Shown here: positions 1 to 6,728 of the stretch, in pieces
Layout of the letters: every line of letters begins with the position of its first letter
How positions within the stretch are numbered: the first letter of the stretch is position 1
Assembly (NCBI GenBank): GCA_934668285.1
Contig: CAKUNB010000038.1
Span: 1 to 12,790, forward strand
Direction: 5' to 3'
Length of the DNA: 12,790 nucleotides
Source of the DNA: an uncultured Oscillospiraceae bacterium
GTDB lineage: Bacteria; Bacillota; Clostridia; Oscillospirales; Oscillospiraceae
Program-made: the position numbers and the translations under genes
The notes under the pieces: model-generated
Seen by the model: only the letters and a program-made list of their open reading frames with translations
What the model was told of the DNA's origin: nothing
Databases searched by the model: none

Positions 1-1641
1 GTGTACCTGCTTGACCGCAGCACGAACAGCGGCTACGTTTCCTTCCAAAACGACACCTCCATCGTCGATCAGGTGGCGAAGGTGTTTCCTCTGTTCTTCT
101 TCGCGGTAGCGGCGCTGGTGTGCATGACCACCATGACGCGCATGATTGACGAGCAGCGGACGCAGATCGGCACGCTCAAGGCCCTCGGCTACAGCGACGG
201 ACGCATCGCGTGGCGCTATATGTCCTATTCCGGCAGCGCCGCGCTCATCGGCTGCGCGGTCGGCTTTGCGGTCGGTACGTGGTTGTTTCCGCTGGTCATC
301 TGGCGCGGATATTCCATGTTATATGATTTTGCTCCGCTGGAATATGTATTCAAGCCGTGGCTTGCGGTGATTTCCCTCATCGCGGCGCTGGCCTGCTCGG
401 CGGGCGTGACCTATCTGACCTGCCGCTCGGAGCTGCGCCGGATGCCCGCCGCGCTGATGCGCCCGAAAACGCCCAAGGCGGGCAAGCGCATTCTGCTCGA
501 GCACATACCGTTCCTTTGGAACCGCTTTTCCTTTCTGTATAAGGTTTCCATCCGCAATATTGTCCGCTACAAAAAGCGGCTTATCATGATGCTGCTCGGC
601 ATCGGCGGCTGCACGGCGCTGATTATCACGGGCCTCGGCCTGCGCGATACGATTTCCACGGTCGTGGACGATCAGTTCGACGGCGTGACGCATTACGATA
701 TCGCCGTATCCTTCTCCGTCCCGATGGACGCGGCGAAGCAGGAGCGCCTCCGGGAGCAGTTCCCGGCGATGCGGCACTGCGTATTCGCCCACACGGCCAG
801 CTATGAGGCTCGCAGCGGGCGGGATATCAGCAATGTGACCGTGGTTGCGACGAACGATGCGGATATTGCCTCGCTCATCAGCTTACACGACGGCGACCGG
901 CAAATTGCCTACCCGCAGTCCGGCGCGGTCATCGACCGCCACCTGGCAGACAGTCAGGGCATAAAGGTCGGCGATACGCTGTCGCTGCGTGTTTCCGACG
1001 CGCAAACGGTGGAGGTGCCGGTCGTGGATATCTGCGATAATTATGTGTATCATTACGCGTTCCTTACCGCCGATACGTATGAGAGCCTGTTCGGCGAGGA
1101 CTGCGAATTTTTGACCGCCTTTGTGCAGACCGACGGCGACCCCTATGCCCTCGGCGCGGAGCTGGCCGACGCAGGCCGCGTGGCTGCCGTCACCGTGACC
1201 GACGCAATGCGGGAAATGGTGGATAACACGATGAAAAGCCTCAACGCGATCGTGGCGCTCGTCGTGATCTGCGCCTGTGCGCTGGCGCTTGTGGTGCTGT
1301 TCAACCTCTGCAACATCTCCATCACCGAGCGCATCCGCGAGATCGCAACGGTGAAGGTGCTGGGCTTCTTCCCGATAGAAACGCTGACCTACGTGTTCCG
1401 GGAGATCATCCTTTTGACCGTTCTCGGCGCGCTGGTCGGAATTCCGGCAGGCAAGGCGCTGCACCATTACGTGATTTCTGAGATCCGCATCGACCTCGTG
1501 TCGTTCAACATCCGCGTCGCGCCGTTGAGCTACCTGCTGGCCTTTGGTATCACGATCGTCCTCGGCGGTCTGGTCTGCCTGCTGCTGGCCAAAAAAATCA
1601 ACCGCGTCCCCATGGCAGAATCCCTCAAATCCGTGGAGTAA
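1..1641 (+). CDS. ABC transporter permease, FtsX/MacB type (C-terminal part, 5' end outside window)
   Basis: This is the C-terminal 546 residues of an integral membrane permease that would work with a separate ABC ATPase. The frame is open from base 1, so the GTG there need not be the start. Two FtsX-type blocks are visible. The first has hydrophobic helices near residues 29-48, 76-101 and 118-140, with the cytoplasmic coupling-type sequence EQRTQIGTLKALGYS after the first. The second starts with a helix near 193-214, preceded by VSIRNIVRYKKR. A soluble extracytoplasmic domain of about 200 residues follows, then helices near 416-440, 461-484 and 507-530. The second block repeats the coupling motif as ITERIREIATVKVLGF. 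Clostridial permeases of this layout are usually much longer, so roughly the N-terminal half is missing here. The substrate cannot be told: lipoprotein, peptide or drug export are all possible. It ends in TAA and converges on the DUF4363 gene 100 nt away. Confidence 0.88.
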   Translation: MYLLDRSTNSGYVSFQNDTSIVDQVAKVFPLFFFAVAALVCMTTMTRMIDEQRTQIGTLKALGYSDGRIAWRYMSYSGSAALIGCAVGFAVGTWLFPLVIWRGYSMLYDFAPLEYVFKPWLAVISLIAALACSAGVTYLTCRSELRRMPAALMRPKTPKAGKRILLEHIPFLWNRFSFLYKVSIRNIVRYKKRLIMMLLGIGGCTALIITGLGLRDTISTVVDDQFDGVTHYDIAVSFSVPMDAAKQERLREQFPAMRHCVFAHTASYEARSGRDISNVTVVATNDADIASLISLHDGDRQIAYPQSGAVIDRHLADSQGIKVGDTLSLRVSDAQTVEVPVVDICDNYVYHYAFLTADTYESLFGEDCEFLTAFVQTDGDPYALGAELADAGRVAAVTVTDAMREMVDNTMKSLNAIVALVVICACALALVVLFNLCNISITERIREIATVKVLGFFPIETLTYVFREIILLTVLGALVGIPAGKALHHYVISEIRIDLVSFNIRVAPLSYLLAFGITIVLGGLVCLLLAKKINRVPMAESLKSVE

Positions 1642-1674
1642 GCTGCCAGCAGCATGGAAAGCCTCGTTAGACGC

Positions 1675-1735
1675 TGTAGGGGCCGATGCCCACATCGGCC
1701 CGCGTAGGCACGATCGATCATGTTCGTAGGGCGGG
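1675..1735. repeat. REP-like palindromic intergenic element
   Basis: A perfect 9-bp stem (1680-1688 with 1693-1701, GGGCCGATG/CATCGGCCC) encloses a 4-nt CCCA loop. It sits in the 100-nt gap between two convergent genes. GTAGG occurs three times, at 1676, 1704 and 1726. The last is followed by GCGGGGTGC, which looks like the left arm of a second hairpin whose right arm is missing. Short GTAGGGGC-type palindromes recur between genes in some GC-rich gut Clostridia; that comparison is from memory. Neither strand has a U-tract after the stem, so it is not a typical intrinsic terminator, though it could stabilise mRNA 3' ends. Confidence 0.5.
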
Positions 1736-1741
1736 GTGCGT

Positions 1742-2122
1742 TCAGAGGAAATTGTAATAAAACGGCACGTCGACCTCTGCGACGCGGCGCAGACGGAAGC
1801 GGAGGGACTCGCATTGCGCGCGGAATTCCTCGCGGCTGCCTTCTTCGCCGTAGACGCCCAGCTGCGCGAAGGAGACGGCGATTTCGTCCAGCTCCTCGTG
1901 GCTTAAAAGCGCGCCGAGGAGCTTGCGGCGGCGCTCGAAGGCCGCCTCCGCGCGGCCTGCGGCAGTGGTGGCGGCGCTTAGCTCGTTGGTGGCTGCCGCG
2001 GCGGCGGCCTCCTGTAAATACGCCTCGCTTTCCTCTGTGCTGCGGCGCAGCAGAACGCTGCTGCCGATGCTCAGCGCCAGCAGCACGGCGAGAATCCCGA
2101 GCCCCAGATAGCAGTACTTCAC
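1742..2122 (-). CDS. DUF4363 family protein
   Basis: This 126-residue protein has one N-terminal membrane helix (about residues 5-26) followed by a soluble region of charged, Ala-rich helices. The pattern fits DUF4363, a small clostridial family of unknown function. The protein is probably membrane-anchored with its helical part outside. It starts at GTG 2122, with AAAGGAGG at 2137-2130 and 7 nt spacing. The start overlaps the stop of the upstream DUF421 gene as GTGA (4 nt), so the two are very likely translationally coupled. An Ala run near residues 39-44 lies in the predicted helix. DUF4363 genes are often found directly after DUF421 genes, which supports the call. No catalytic motif is visible. 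Confidence 0.8.
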   Translation of the reverse strand: MKYCYLGLGILAVLLALSIGSSVLLRRSTEESEAYLQEAAAAAATNELSAATTAAGRAEAAFERRRKLLGALLSHEELDEIAVSFAQLGVYGEEGSREEFRAQCESLRFRLRRVAEVDVPFYYNFL

Positions 2123-2796
2123 CGCACGTCCTCCTTTCGCACCAGATAGAGCTTGCCGGCCCGATCCACCGTCGCCAGCAGCGCGGTTTTCACCGTGCAG
2201 CCGTGCTGCCCTAGCGCGTCGTCGAGCCAGCTGCGGCTTTTGCCGCTCAGGGCGAGATTTTCCGCCAGCAGCTTGCCGCCGGAGACCAGCGTCAGCGGCA
2301 GCTCCGTGTCCTTCGCCTTCACACCGGCGTCCTTTGCGGAGGCCGGTGTGTTTTTTGCATAGAGCAGGGTGGAAAGCTGCCCGTTGGTCTCCAGAATCGC
2401 GTATTTTACCGTTGTGAGATCAAAAATATCCTTCTCCCGCAGGTGCATCGTCAGCTCGTCGAGATTGACGCGCGTCTGCCGAAGTTTTTTTTCGAGAATT
2501 TTGCCGTTTTCCATCAGGATTACGGGCTTGCCGCAGAAAAAGCGCCGCAGACCAATCGACCGCATCGTCACGACGGAGAGGATCAGCTCCAGCCCGAGGA
2601 TCACGAGGATCGGCACGAGGCCGCTCAGAAGCGGGATGGCGCTGTCCTGCATCGGGATGGCGGCCAGATTTGCAATCAGCATGGTGACGACAAACTCCGC
2701 CGGCTCCATCTCGCCGATCTGCCGCTTGCCCATCAGGCGCACCGTCAGCACCAGCAGAATATATAATAACAGCGTGCGCAAAAACGAAATCAGCAT
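2119..2796 (-). CDS. DUF421 domain membrane protein, YetF-like
   Basis: This 225-residue protein has about three N-terminal membrane segments within residues 5-75, then a cytoplasmic DUF421 domain. Family landmarks are VRLMGKRQIGEMEPAEFVV after the first helix, GKPVILMENGKI (about 90-101), the basic TRVNLDELTMHLRE stretch, and DLTTVKYAILETNGQLSTL. This matches the YetF/YdfR/YrbG group of Bacillus, whose biochemical role is poorly known. Length is normal. The ATG at 2796 has AGGAG at 2808-2804 with 7 nt spacing. The stop overlaps the DUF4363 start, giving a two-gene operon read away from glnN. The 233-nt divergent gap upstream must hold its promoter, but I could not pick a convincing one on this strand. 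Confidence 0.88.
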   Translation of the reverse strand: MLISFLRTLLLYILLVLTVRLMGKRQIGEMEPAEFVVTMLIANLAAIPMQDSAIPLLSGLVPILVILGLELILSVVTMRSIGLRRFFCGKPVILMENGKILEKKLRQTRVNLDELTMHLREKDIFDLTTVKYAILETNGQLSTLLYAKNTPASAKDAGVKAKDTELPLTLVSGGKLLAENLALSGKSRSWLDDALGQHGCTVKTALLATVDRAGKLYLVRKEDVR

Positions 2797-2877
2797 GCAA
2801 CCGCTCCTTATCCGCTCGTATTACGTTCCTTCAACAGTATGCGAGCGGCGCGGGCGGCTTATGCAGCGTCGAAAATG

Positions 2878-2908
2878 GTAAATTTGTTGTAAATTTGTAT
2901 AAATTTTT
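2878..2908. repeat. AT-rich direct repeat in DUF421/glnN divergent gap
   Basis: GTAAATTTGT occurs twice (2878-2887 and 2889-2898) with an 11-nt period, followed by a degenerate third unit, TATAAATTTTT. This AT-rich tract stands out against very GC-rich flanks. It lies about 60 nt upstream of the proposed glnN -35, and also upstream of the DUF421 gene. One helical turn of spacing suits a protein-binding or curved-DNA site, but no known operator consensus (such as the TGTNA-N7-TNACA of GlnR/TnrA) is matched. Confidence 0.45.
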
Positions 2909-2966
2909 CCAGCGTGGGAGCGTCGCGTTTGTGGACGCATATAAAATCAGAATTGGGGCTTGCAAT

Positions 2967-2996
2967 TTGCGGAAAAAGTCGCTAAACTGGTACAAT
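2967..2996 (+). promoter_or_regulatory. Promoter of glnN
   Basis: TTGCGG (2967-2972) is separated by 18 nt from TACAAT (2991-2996). The -10 is preceded by TGG, giving an extended -10 of the TGn type. Transcription would start near 3003, leaving a leader of about 27 nt. This fits the start at 3030 and excludes the longer upstream frame. Confidence 0.68.
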
Positions 2997-3029
2997 AAAA
3001 AATCGCTGCAATCGATGGAGGGACGGAAT

Positions 3030-5138
3030 ATGGAACGGCTGTCGGATTATTTCGGCGAAAATGTTTTTACCAAGGCGGTCATGCAGGAGCGCCTGCCCAA
3101 GGAGGTTTACGCGGAGTTTCTCCGCGCGGAGCACGGCGGTGGGAAGCTCTCGATGGCGGCGGCTGACGTTATCGCGCAGGCGATGATGGAATGGGCGCTG
3201 GAAAAGGGCGCGACGCACTACACCCACTGGTTCCAGCCGCTGACCGGCGTAACGGCGGAGAAGCACGACTCCTTCCTCTGCCCGCCGGACGCGCAGGGCA
3301 AGGCGCTGCTGCGCCTGACCGGCAAGCAGCTGATCATGGGCGAGCCGGACGCGTCGTCCTTCCCGTCGGGCGGCCTGCGCTCGACGCACTATGCCCGCGG
3401 CTACACCGCGTGGGACATCACCTCGCCCGCATTTGTCAAGCAGATGTCCTGCGGTACGATCCTGTGCATCCCGACGGTCTTCCTGTCCTACACCGGTGAG
3501 GCGCTGGATAACAAAACGCCGCTGCTGCGGTCAATGGAGGCGCTGTCCACGCAGGCGCTGCGCATCCTTCGCCTGTTCGGCGACGAAAAAGCCCGGCAGG
3601 TCATCCCGTCCATCGGCGCGGAGCAGGAGTATTTTATCGTCGACCGCGAAAAATACCTGCGCCGCCGCGACCTGATCTACACCGGCCGAACGCTCTTCGG
3701 CGCACCCGCCCCCAAGGGGCAGGAGCTGGAGGATCAGTATTTCGGCGTTATCCGCGAGCGCGTCGGCGCGTTTATGGCGGACCTCAACGTCGAGCTGTGG
3801 AAAATGGGCATCACCGCCACCACGCAGCACAACGAGGTCGCCCCCGGCCAGCATGAGTGTGCGCCGATCTACTGCACCTGCAACGTCGCGGTCGATCAGA
3901 ATCAGCTGATGATGGAGACGATGAAGCGCGTCGCCGGACGGTACGGGCTGGTCTGCCTGCTGCACGAAAAGCCCTTCGCGGGCGTCAACGGCTCGGGCAA
4001 GCACAATAACTGGTCCATCTCCACTGACACCGGCGAAAATCTGCTCGAGCCCGGCTCCACGCCGAACGATAATCTGCAGTTTCTTCTGGTGCTCTCGTGC
4101 ATCATCAAGGCGGTCGACCGCCACGCGGATTTACTGCGGATGTCCACGGCCTGCGTCGGAAACGACCTGCGCCTCGGCGCGGATGAAGCGCCTCCGGCGA
4201 TCATTTCCATCTTCCTCGGCGACCAGCTGCAGGACGTGGTGGAGCAGATCGTGAAAAACGGCACGGCGGCGGCCTGCATTGCCGGAAGCCAGCTCGATAC
4301 CGGCGTTTCTACCCTTCCGCTCATCCGTCAGGATGCGACCGACCGCAACCGCACCTCGCCCTTTGCCTTTACGGGCAACAAATTCGAGTTCCGTATGGTC
4401 GGCTCGTCCGACAGCGTCGCCATTGCCAACACGGTGCTCAACACGATCATGGCCGAGGCGTTTTCTGAGGCGGCCGATATGCTGGAGCACAGCGAAGACG
4501 TGACGGCGGCGGCCAACCGGCTCGTGGCGGAGAACCTGCGCGAGCACAGCCGTGTGGTCTTCAACGGTAACGGCTACAGCGACGAATGGGTGCAGGAGGC
4601 CGCGCGGCGCGGCCTGCCGAACCTGCCGAGCATGGTTTCCGCGATTCCGTCGCTGACGACGGAGAAGGCCGTGAAGCTCTTCGGCGCCTTTGGCGTGTTC
4701 ACCGAGGCCGAGCTGCATTCGCGCAGCGAGATCATGTACGAAACCTACGCCAAGGTGACCGGCATCGAGGCGCGGACGATGATCCACATGGCCGCCAAGC
4801 ATTATATTCCCGCTGTCGTGCGCTACACCGCGCGGCTGGGCGACTCGATCTGCAAGGTGCGCAATGCCTGCCCGGCGGCGGAGACCCGCGTGCAGGAGCA
4901 GCTTTTGCAGGAGACCAGCGGGCTGCTTGCCGCCGCGAGCGACGCGCTGCACCGGCTGGAGGCGGATATGCAGAAGGCCAACGAGATGGACTGCCTGCAA
5001 ACGCTGGCGTGCTTCCACCACGACGTGATCACGGCGGACATGAAGGCGCTGCGCACGCCGATCGACCGGCTGGAGCTGCTGGTGGACAAGGATCTCTGGC
5101 CCGTGCCGACCTACGGCGACCTGATGTTTGAGGTATAA
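3030..5138 (+). CDS. glnN: Glutamine synthetase type III
   Basis: This enzyme makes glutamine from glutamate, ammonia and ATP in the cytoplasm, the entry step of nitrogen assimilation. The 702-residue length is that of GSIII (about 700), far above GSI (about 450). Visible motifs are GAEQEYF (about 196-202, metal/glutamate-binding glutamates), NEVAPGQHE (268-276), GVNGSGKHNNWS (318-329) and the GSIII-type N-terminus MERLSDYFGENVF. The C-terminal region is helical, as expected for the GSIII tail. The frame is open back to 2895, but ATG 3030 is chosen: GGAGGG lies at 3017-3022 with about 8 nt spacing, the family N-terminus begins there, and a promoter sits inside the upstream extension. It is monocistronic, with its own promoter and a hairpin terminator at 5146. 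No PII or ammonium transporter gene is adjacent. Confidence 0.96.
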   Translation: MERLSDYFGENVFTKAVMQERLPKEVYAEFLRAEHGGGKLSMAAADVIAQAMMEWALEKGATHYTHWFQPLTGVTAEKHDSFLCPPDAQGKALLRLTGKQLIMGEPDASSFPSGGLRSTHYARGYTAWDITSPAFVKQMSCGTILCIPTVFLSYTGEALDNKTPLLRSMEALSTQALRILRLFGDEKARQVIPSIGAEQEYFIVDREKYLRRRDLIYTGRTLFGAPAPKGQELEDQYFGVIRERVGAFMADLNVELWKMGITATTQHNEVAPGQHECAPIYCTCNVAVDQNQLMMETMKRVAGRYGLVCLLHEKPFAGVNGSGKHNNWSISTDTGENLLEPGSTPNDNLQFLLVLSCIIKAVDRHADLLRMSTACVGNDLRLGADEAPPAIISIFLGDQLQDVVEQIVKNGTAAACIAGSQLDTGVSTLPLIRQDATDRNRTSPFAFTGNKFEFRMVGSSDSVAIANTVLNTIMAEAFSEAADMLEHSEDVTAAANRLVAENLREHSRVVFNGNGYSDEWVQEAARRGLPNLPSMVSAIPSLTTEKAVKLFGAFGVFTEAELHSRSEIMYETYAKVTGIEARTMIHMAAKHYIPAVVRYTARLGDSICKVRNACPAAETRVQEQLLQETSGLLAAASDALHRLEADMQKANEMDCLQTLACFHHDVITADMKALRTPIDRLELLVDKDLWPVPTYGDLMFEV

Positions 5139-5145
5139 AAAATCA

Positions 5146-5180
5146 GCGGAGACCGCTTTTGCGGTCTCCGCGTTTGTTTG
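5146..5180. terminator. Bidirectional terminator between glnN and SPFH gene
   Basis: A perfect 11-bp stem (5146-5156 with 5161-5171, GCGGAGACCGC/GCGGTCTCCGC) has a TTTT loop. On the plus strand it is followed by GTTTGTTTG. On the minus strand the product reads into TGATTTTTT. It lies in the 48-nt gap between two convergent genes, 8 nt after the glnN stop, so it can end transcription from both sides. Confidence 0.88.
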
Positions 5181-5186
5181 CTGCGC

Positions 5187-6092
5187 TTATTCTGCCTGCT
5201 TTGGTTCCTTGACGGCTTCGACGAGGCCGGTGGCGAGGCCGGCGAGGCCCTGAAGCTCGGAGGGGATGATGATTTTCGTTGCCTTGCCGTCGGCGATCTT
5301 CTGCATGGCCTCGAGCGCCTTGAGCTTGATGACCTGATCGTTCGGGCAGGCATCGTTGAGCATACGCATGGCCTCGGCGGTCGCCTTCTGCACGGCGAGA
5401 ATCGCCTGCGCCTGACCCTCGGCGCGGAGAATCGCGGCCTGCTTTTCCGCATCGGCGCGGAGAATGGCGGATTCCTTTTCGCCCTCGGCGACGAGAATTT
5501 GCGAGTGCTTCGTGCCCTCGGCCTGCAGGATGGCCTGACGGCGGTCGCGCTCGGCCTTCATCTGCTTTTCCATCGAGTTCTGGATGTCCTGCGGCGGGAG
5601 GATGTTTTTCAGCTCCACGCGCGTGACCTTGATGCCCCACGGATCGGTCGCCTCGTCCAGAATGGCGCGCATTTTCGTGTTGATGACGTCGCGGCTGGTC
5701 AGCGTCTGGTCAAGCTCCAGATCGCCGATGATGTTGCGCAGGGTGGTGGCCGTCAGGGTTTCCATCGCGACCATCGGCTGCTCCACGCCGTAGGTATAGA
5801 GCTTCGGATCGGTGATGGAGAAGTAGACGACGGTGTCGATCTGCATCGTAACGTTGTCCTTTGTGATAACGGGCTGGGGCGGGTAATCGAGCACCTGCTC
5901 CTTGAGGCTGACGCGCTTGGCGACGCGCTCAATGAACGGCACCTTGAAGTGCATGCCGACGCCCCAGACGCTGTGGAATGCGCCCAGACGTTCAACCACG
6001 TAGGCGCGGGACTGCTGCACAACGCAGATGTTTTTCACAAGAATGAGCAGAATCAGCAGGGCGAGAACGCCGAGAATGATGATGGTTTGCAT
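5187..6092 (-). CDS. SPFH/Band 7 (stomatin/QmcA-like) membrane protein
   Basis: This 301-residue protein has one N-terminal membrane helix (about 4-20), a Band 7/SPFH domain (about 25-180), and an Ala/Glu/Lys-rich coiled-coil region (about 185-240). Landmarks are SRAYVVERLGAFHSVWGVG, TKDNVTMQIDTVVYF, RNIIGDLELDQTLTSRD and DPWGIKVTRVELKNI, all typical of the QmcA/paraslipin branch. Such proteins form large oligomers on the membrane and are linked to microdomains and membrane protease control. The ATG at 6092 has AAAGGAGG at 6108-6101 with 8 nt spacing, and that site overlaps the stop of the upstream NfeD gene. An in-frame extension to 6209 lies inside the NfeD gene and is rejected. The pairing with NfeD is the standard one, as in qmcA-ybbJ of E. 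coli. Confidence 0.93.
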   Translation of the reverse strand: MQTIIILGVLALLILLILVKNICVVQQSRAYVVERLGAFHSVWGVGMHFKVPFIERVAKRVSLKEQVLDYPPQPVITKDNVTMQIDTVVYFSITDPKLYTYGVEQPMVAMETLTATTLRNIIGDLELDQTLTSRDVINTKMRAILDEATDPWGIKVTRVELKNILPPQDIQNSMEKQMKAERDRRQAILQAEGTKHSQILVAEGEKESAILRADAEKQAAILRAEGQAQAILAVQKATAEAMRMLNDACPNDQVIKLKALEAMQKIADGKATKIIIPSELQGLAGLATGLVEAVKEPKQAE

Positions 6093-6106
6093 GAAATTTT
6101 CCTCCT

Positions 6107-6541
6107 TTATTCGGTGCGCTCGACGATGAGCTTTGCGCTGTCCACGCGGACGACGCGGACGGGAGTATCCGGCGGGATTGCGGCGCCGTCGGCGCTGCGG
6201 GCCGACCACTCCACGCCGGAGAGCTTTACCGCGCCAAGGCCGCGTACGTTGTCAATCGCCTCGGTCACGATGGCGATTTGCCCGACATTGCGGTCGGCGT
6301 TGGTGGGTGTAAGCCCGCGGTTAAAGCGCTTTTTCGCCAGCGGACGCAGCGCCAGCAGCAGCACTGCCGATACGGCGAGAAACAGCGCGCCCTGCAGCCA
6401 CAGCGGCCCGCCGAACAGTGCGGCGACCAGCGCGGCGGCCGAGCCGCCGATAAACCACAGCGAAACCAGCGCGACTGTAGCTGCCTCGGCGACGGCGAAG
6501 ACGACAATCGCCGCCAGCCAGATCCATTCCATCGGGGGCAT
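6107..6541 (-). CDS. NfeD family protein (short form)
   Basis: This is a membrane protein of about 144 residues. Hydrophobic helices fill residues 5-65, and a C-terminal OB-fold NfeD domain follows (about 85-144), with GQIAIVTEAI, GAVKLSGVEWSARS and PVRVVRVDSAKLIVE. The long protease-bearing N-terminus of class 1b NfeD is absent. Short NfeD proteins act with a stomatin-type partner, here encoded 14 nt downstream. ATG 6541 is preferred because GGAGG (6555-6551) lies 9 nt away. ATG 6547 would leave only 3 nt, and ATG 6532 would leave 18 nt. It is the first gene of the two-gene operon and is divergent from the RNA methyltransferase gene. Confidence 0.87.
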   Translation of the reverse strand: MPPMEWIWLAAIVVFAVAEAATVALVSLWFIGGSAAALVAALFGGPLWLQGALFLAVSAVLLLALRPLAKKRFNRGLTPTNADRNVGQIAIVTEAIDNVRGLGAVKLSGVEWSARSADGAAIPPDTPVRVVRVDSAKLIVERTE

Positions 6542-6573
6542 AAGCATCGACCTCCCTTTCCTATTGTGCTTCT

Positions 6574-6602
6574 AGTTTGCCACAACTGCGCGGAAAAGTC
6601 AA
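6574..6602 (-). promoter_or_regulatory. Candidate promoter of NfeD-SPFH operon
   Basis: On the minus strand TTGACT (6602-6597) is followed after 17 nt by CAAACT (6579-6574), which is preceded by TGG, an extended -10 feature. The -35 is good but the -10 hexamer is weak (3 of 6). It lies about 30 nt upstream of the likely start. The -35 overlaps one arm of the inverted repeat at 6593-6620. Confidence 0.35.
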
Positions 6603-6620
6603 GAAATTCGGCGACTTTTC
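6593..6620. repeat. Inverted repeat in NfeD/methyltransferase divergent gap
   Basis: A perfect 8-bp inverted repeat, GAAAAGTC (6593-6600) and GACTTTTC (6613-6620), has a 12-nt spacer. It can be extended by one G:T and one C:G pair. One arm overlaps the candidate -35 of the NfeD operon. It could be an operator or a small hairpin, and no regulator is identifiable from this window. Confidence 0.4.
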
Positions 6621-6670
6621 TGCGTGCTTTTGCGCCTGCGGCAAAATCTGACAATTTGCACGATTTACCA

Positions 6671-6699
6671 TTGCAAAGCGTGAGGTAATCCGATATAAT
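6671..6699 (+). promoter_or_regulatory. Promoter of methyltransferase-lipid kinase operon
   Basis: TTGCAA (6671-6676) is followed after 17 nt by a perfect TATAAT (6694-6699). The start point would be near 6706, giving a leader of about 23 nt before ATG 6729. This is one of the best sigma-A-type promoters in the window. Confidence 0.83.
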
Positions 6700-6728
6700 A
6701 AAAATAGTGCATTATTTTCGAGGTGCGT

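Noticed and set aside
1720..2214. 164-codon plus-strand frame opposite DUF4363
   Set aside because: Its product is extremely Arg/Ala/Pro-rich with no domain, and it overlaps the DUF421-DUF4363 operon antisense.
2920..2938. GCGTC/GACGC 5-bp inverted repeat upstream of glnN
   Set aside because: It is short, in GC-rich sequence where such matches are common, and lies upstream of the proposed start of transcription, so it would not form an RNA leader.
2895..3029. In-frame N-terminal extension of glutamine synthetase
   Set aside because: It contains the promoter and the GGAGGG ribosome site. Family homology starts at the ATG at 3030.
6093..6209. In-frame extension of the SPFH protein
   Set aside because: It lies within the NfeD coding region and is Arg-rich noise before the membrane helix. 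The ATG at 6092 has an ideal ribosome site.
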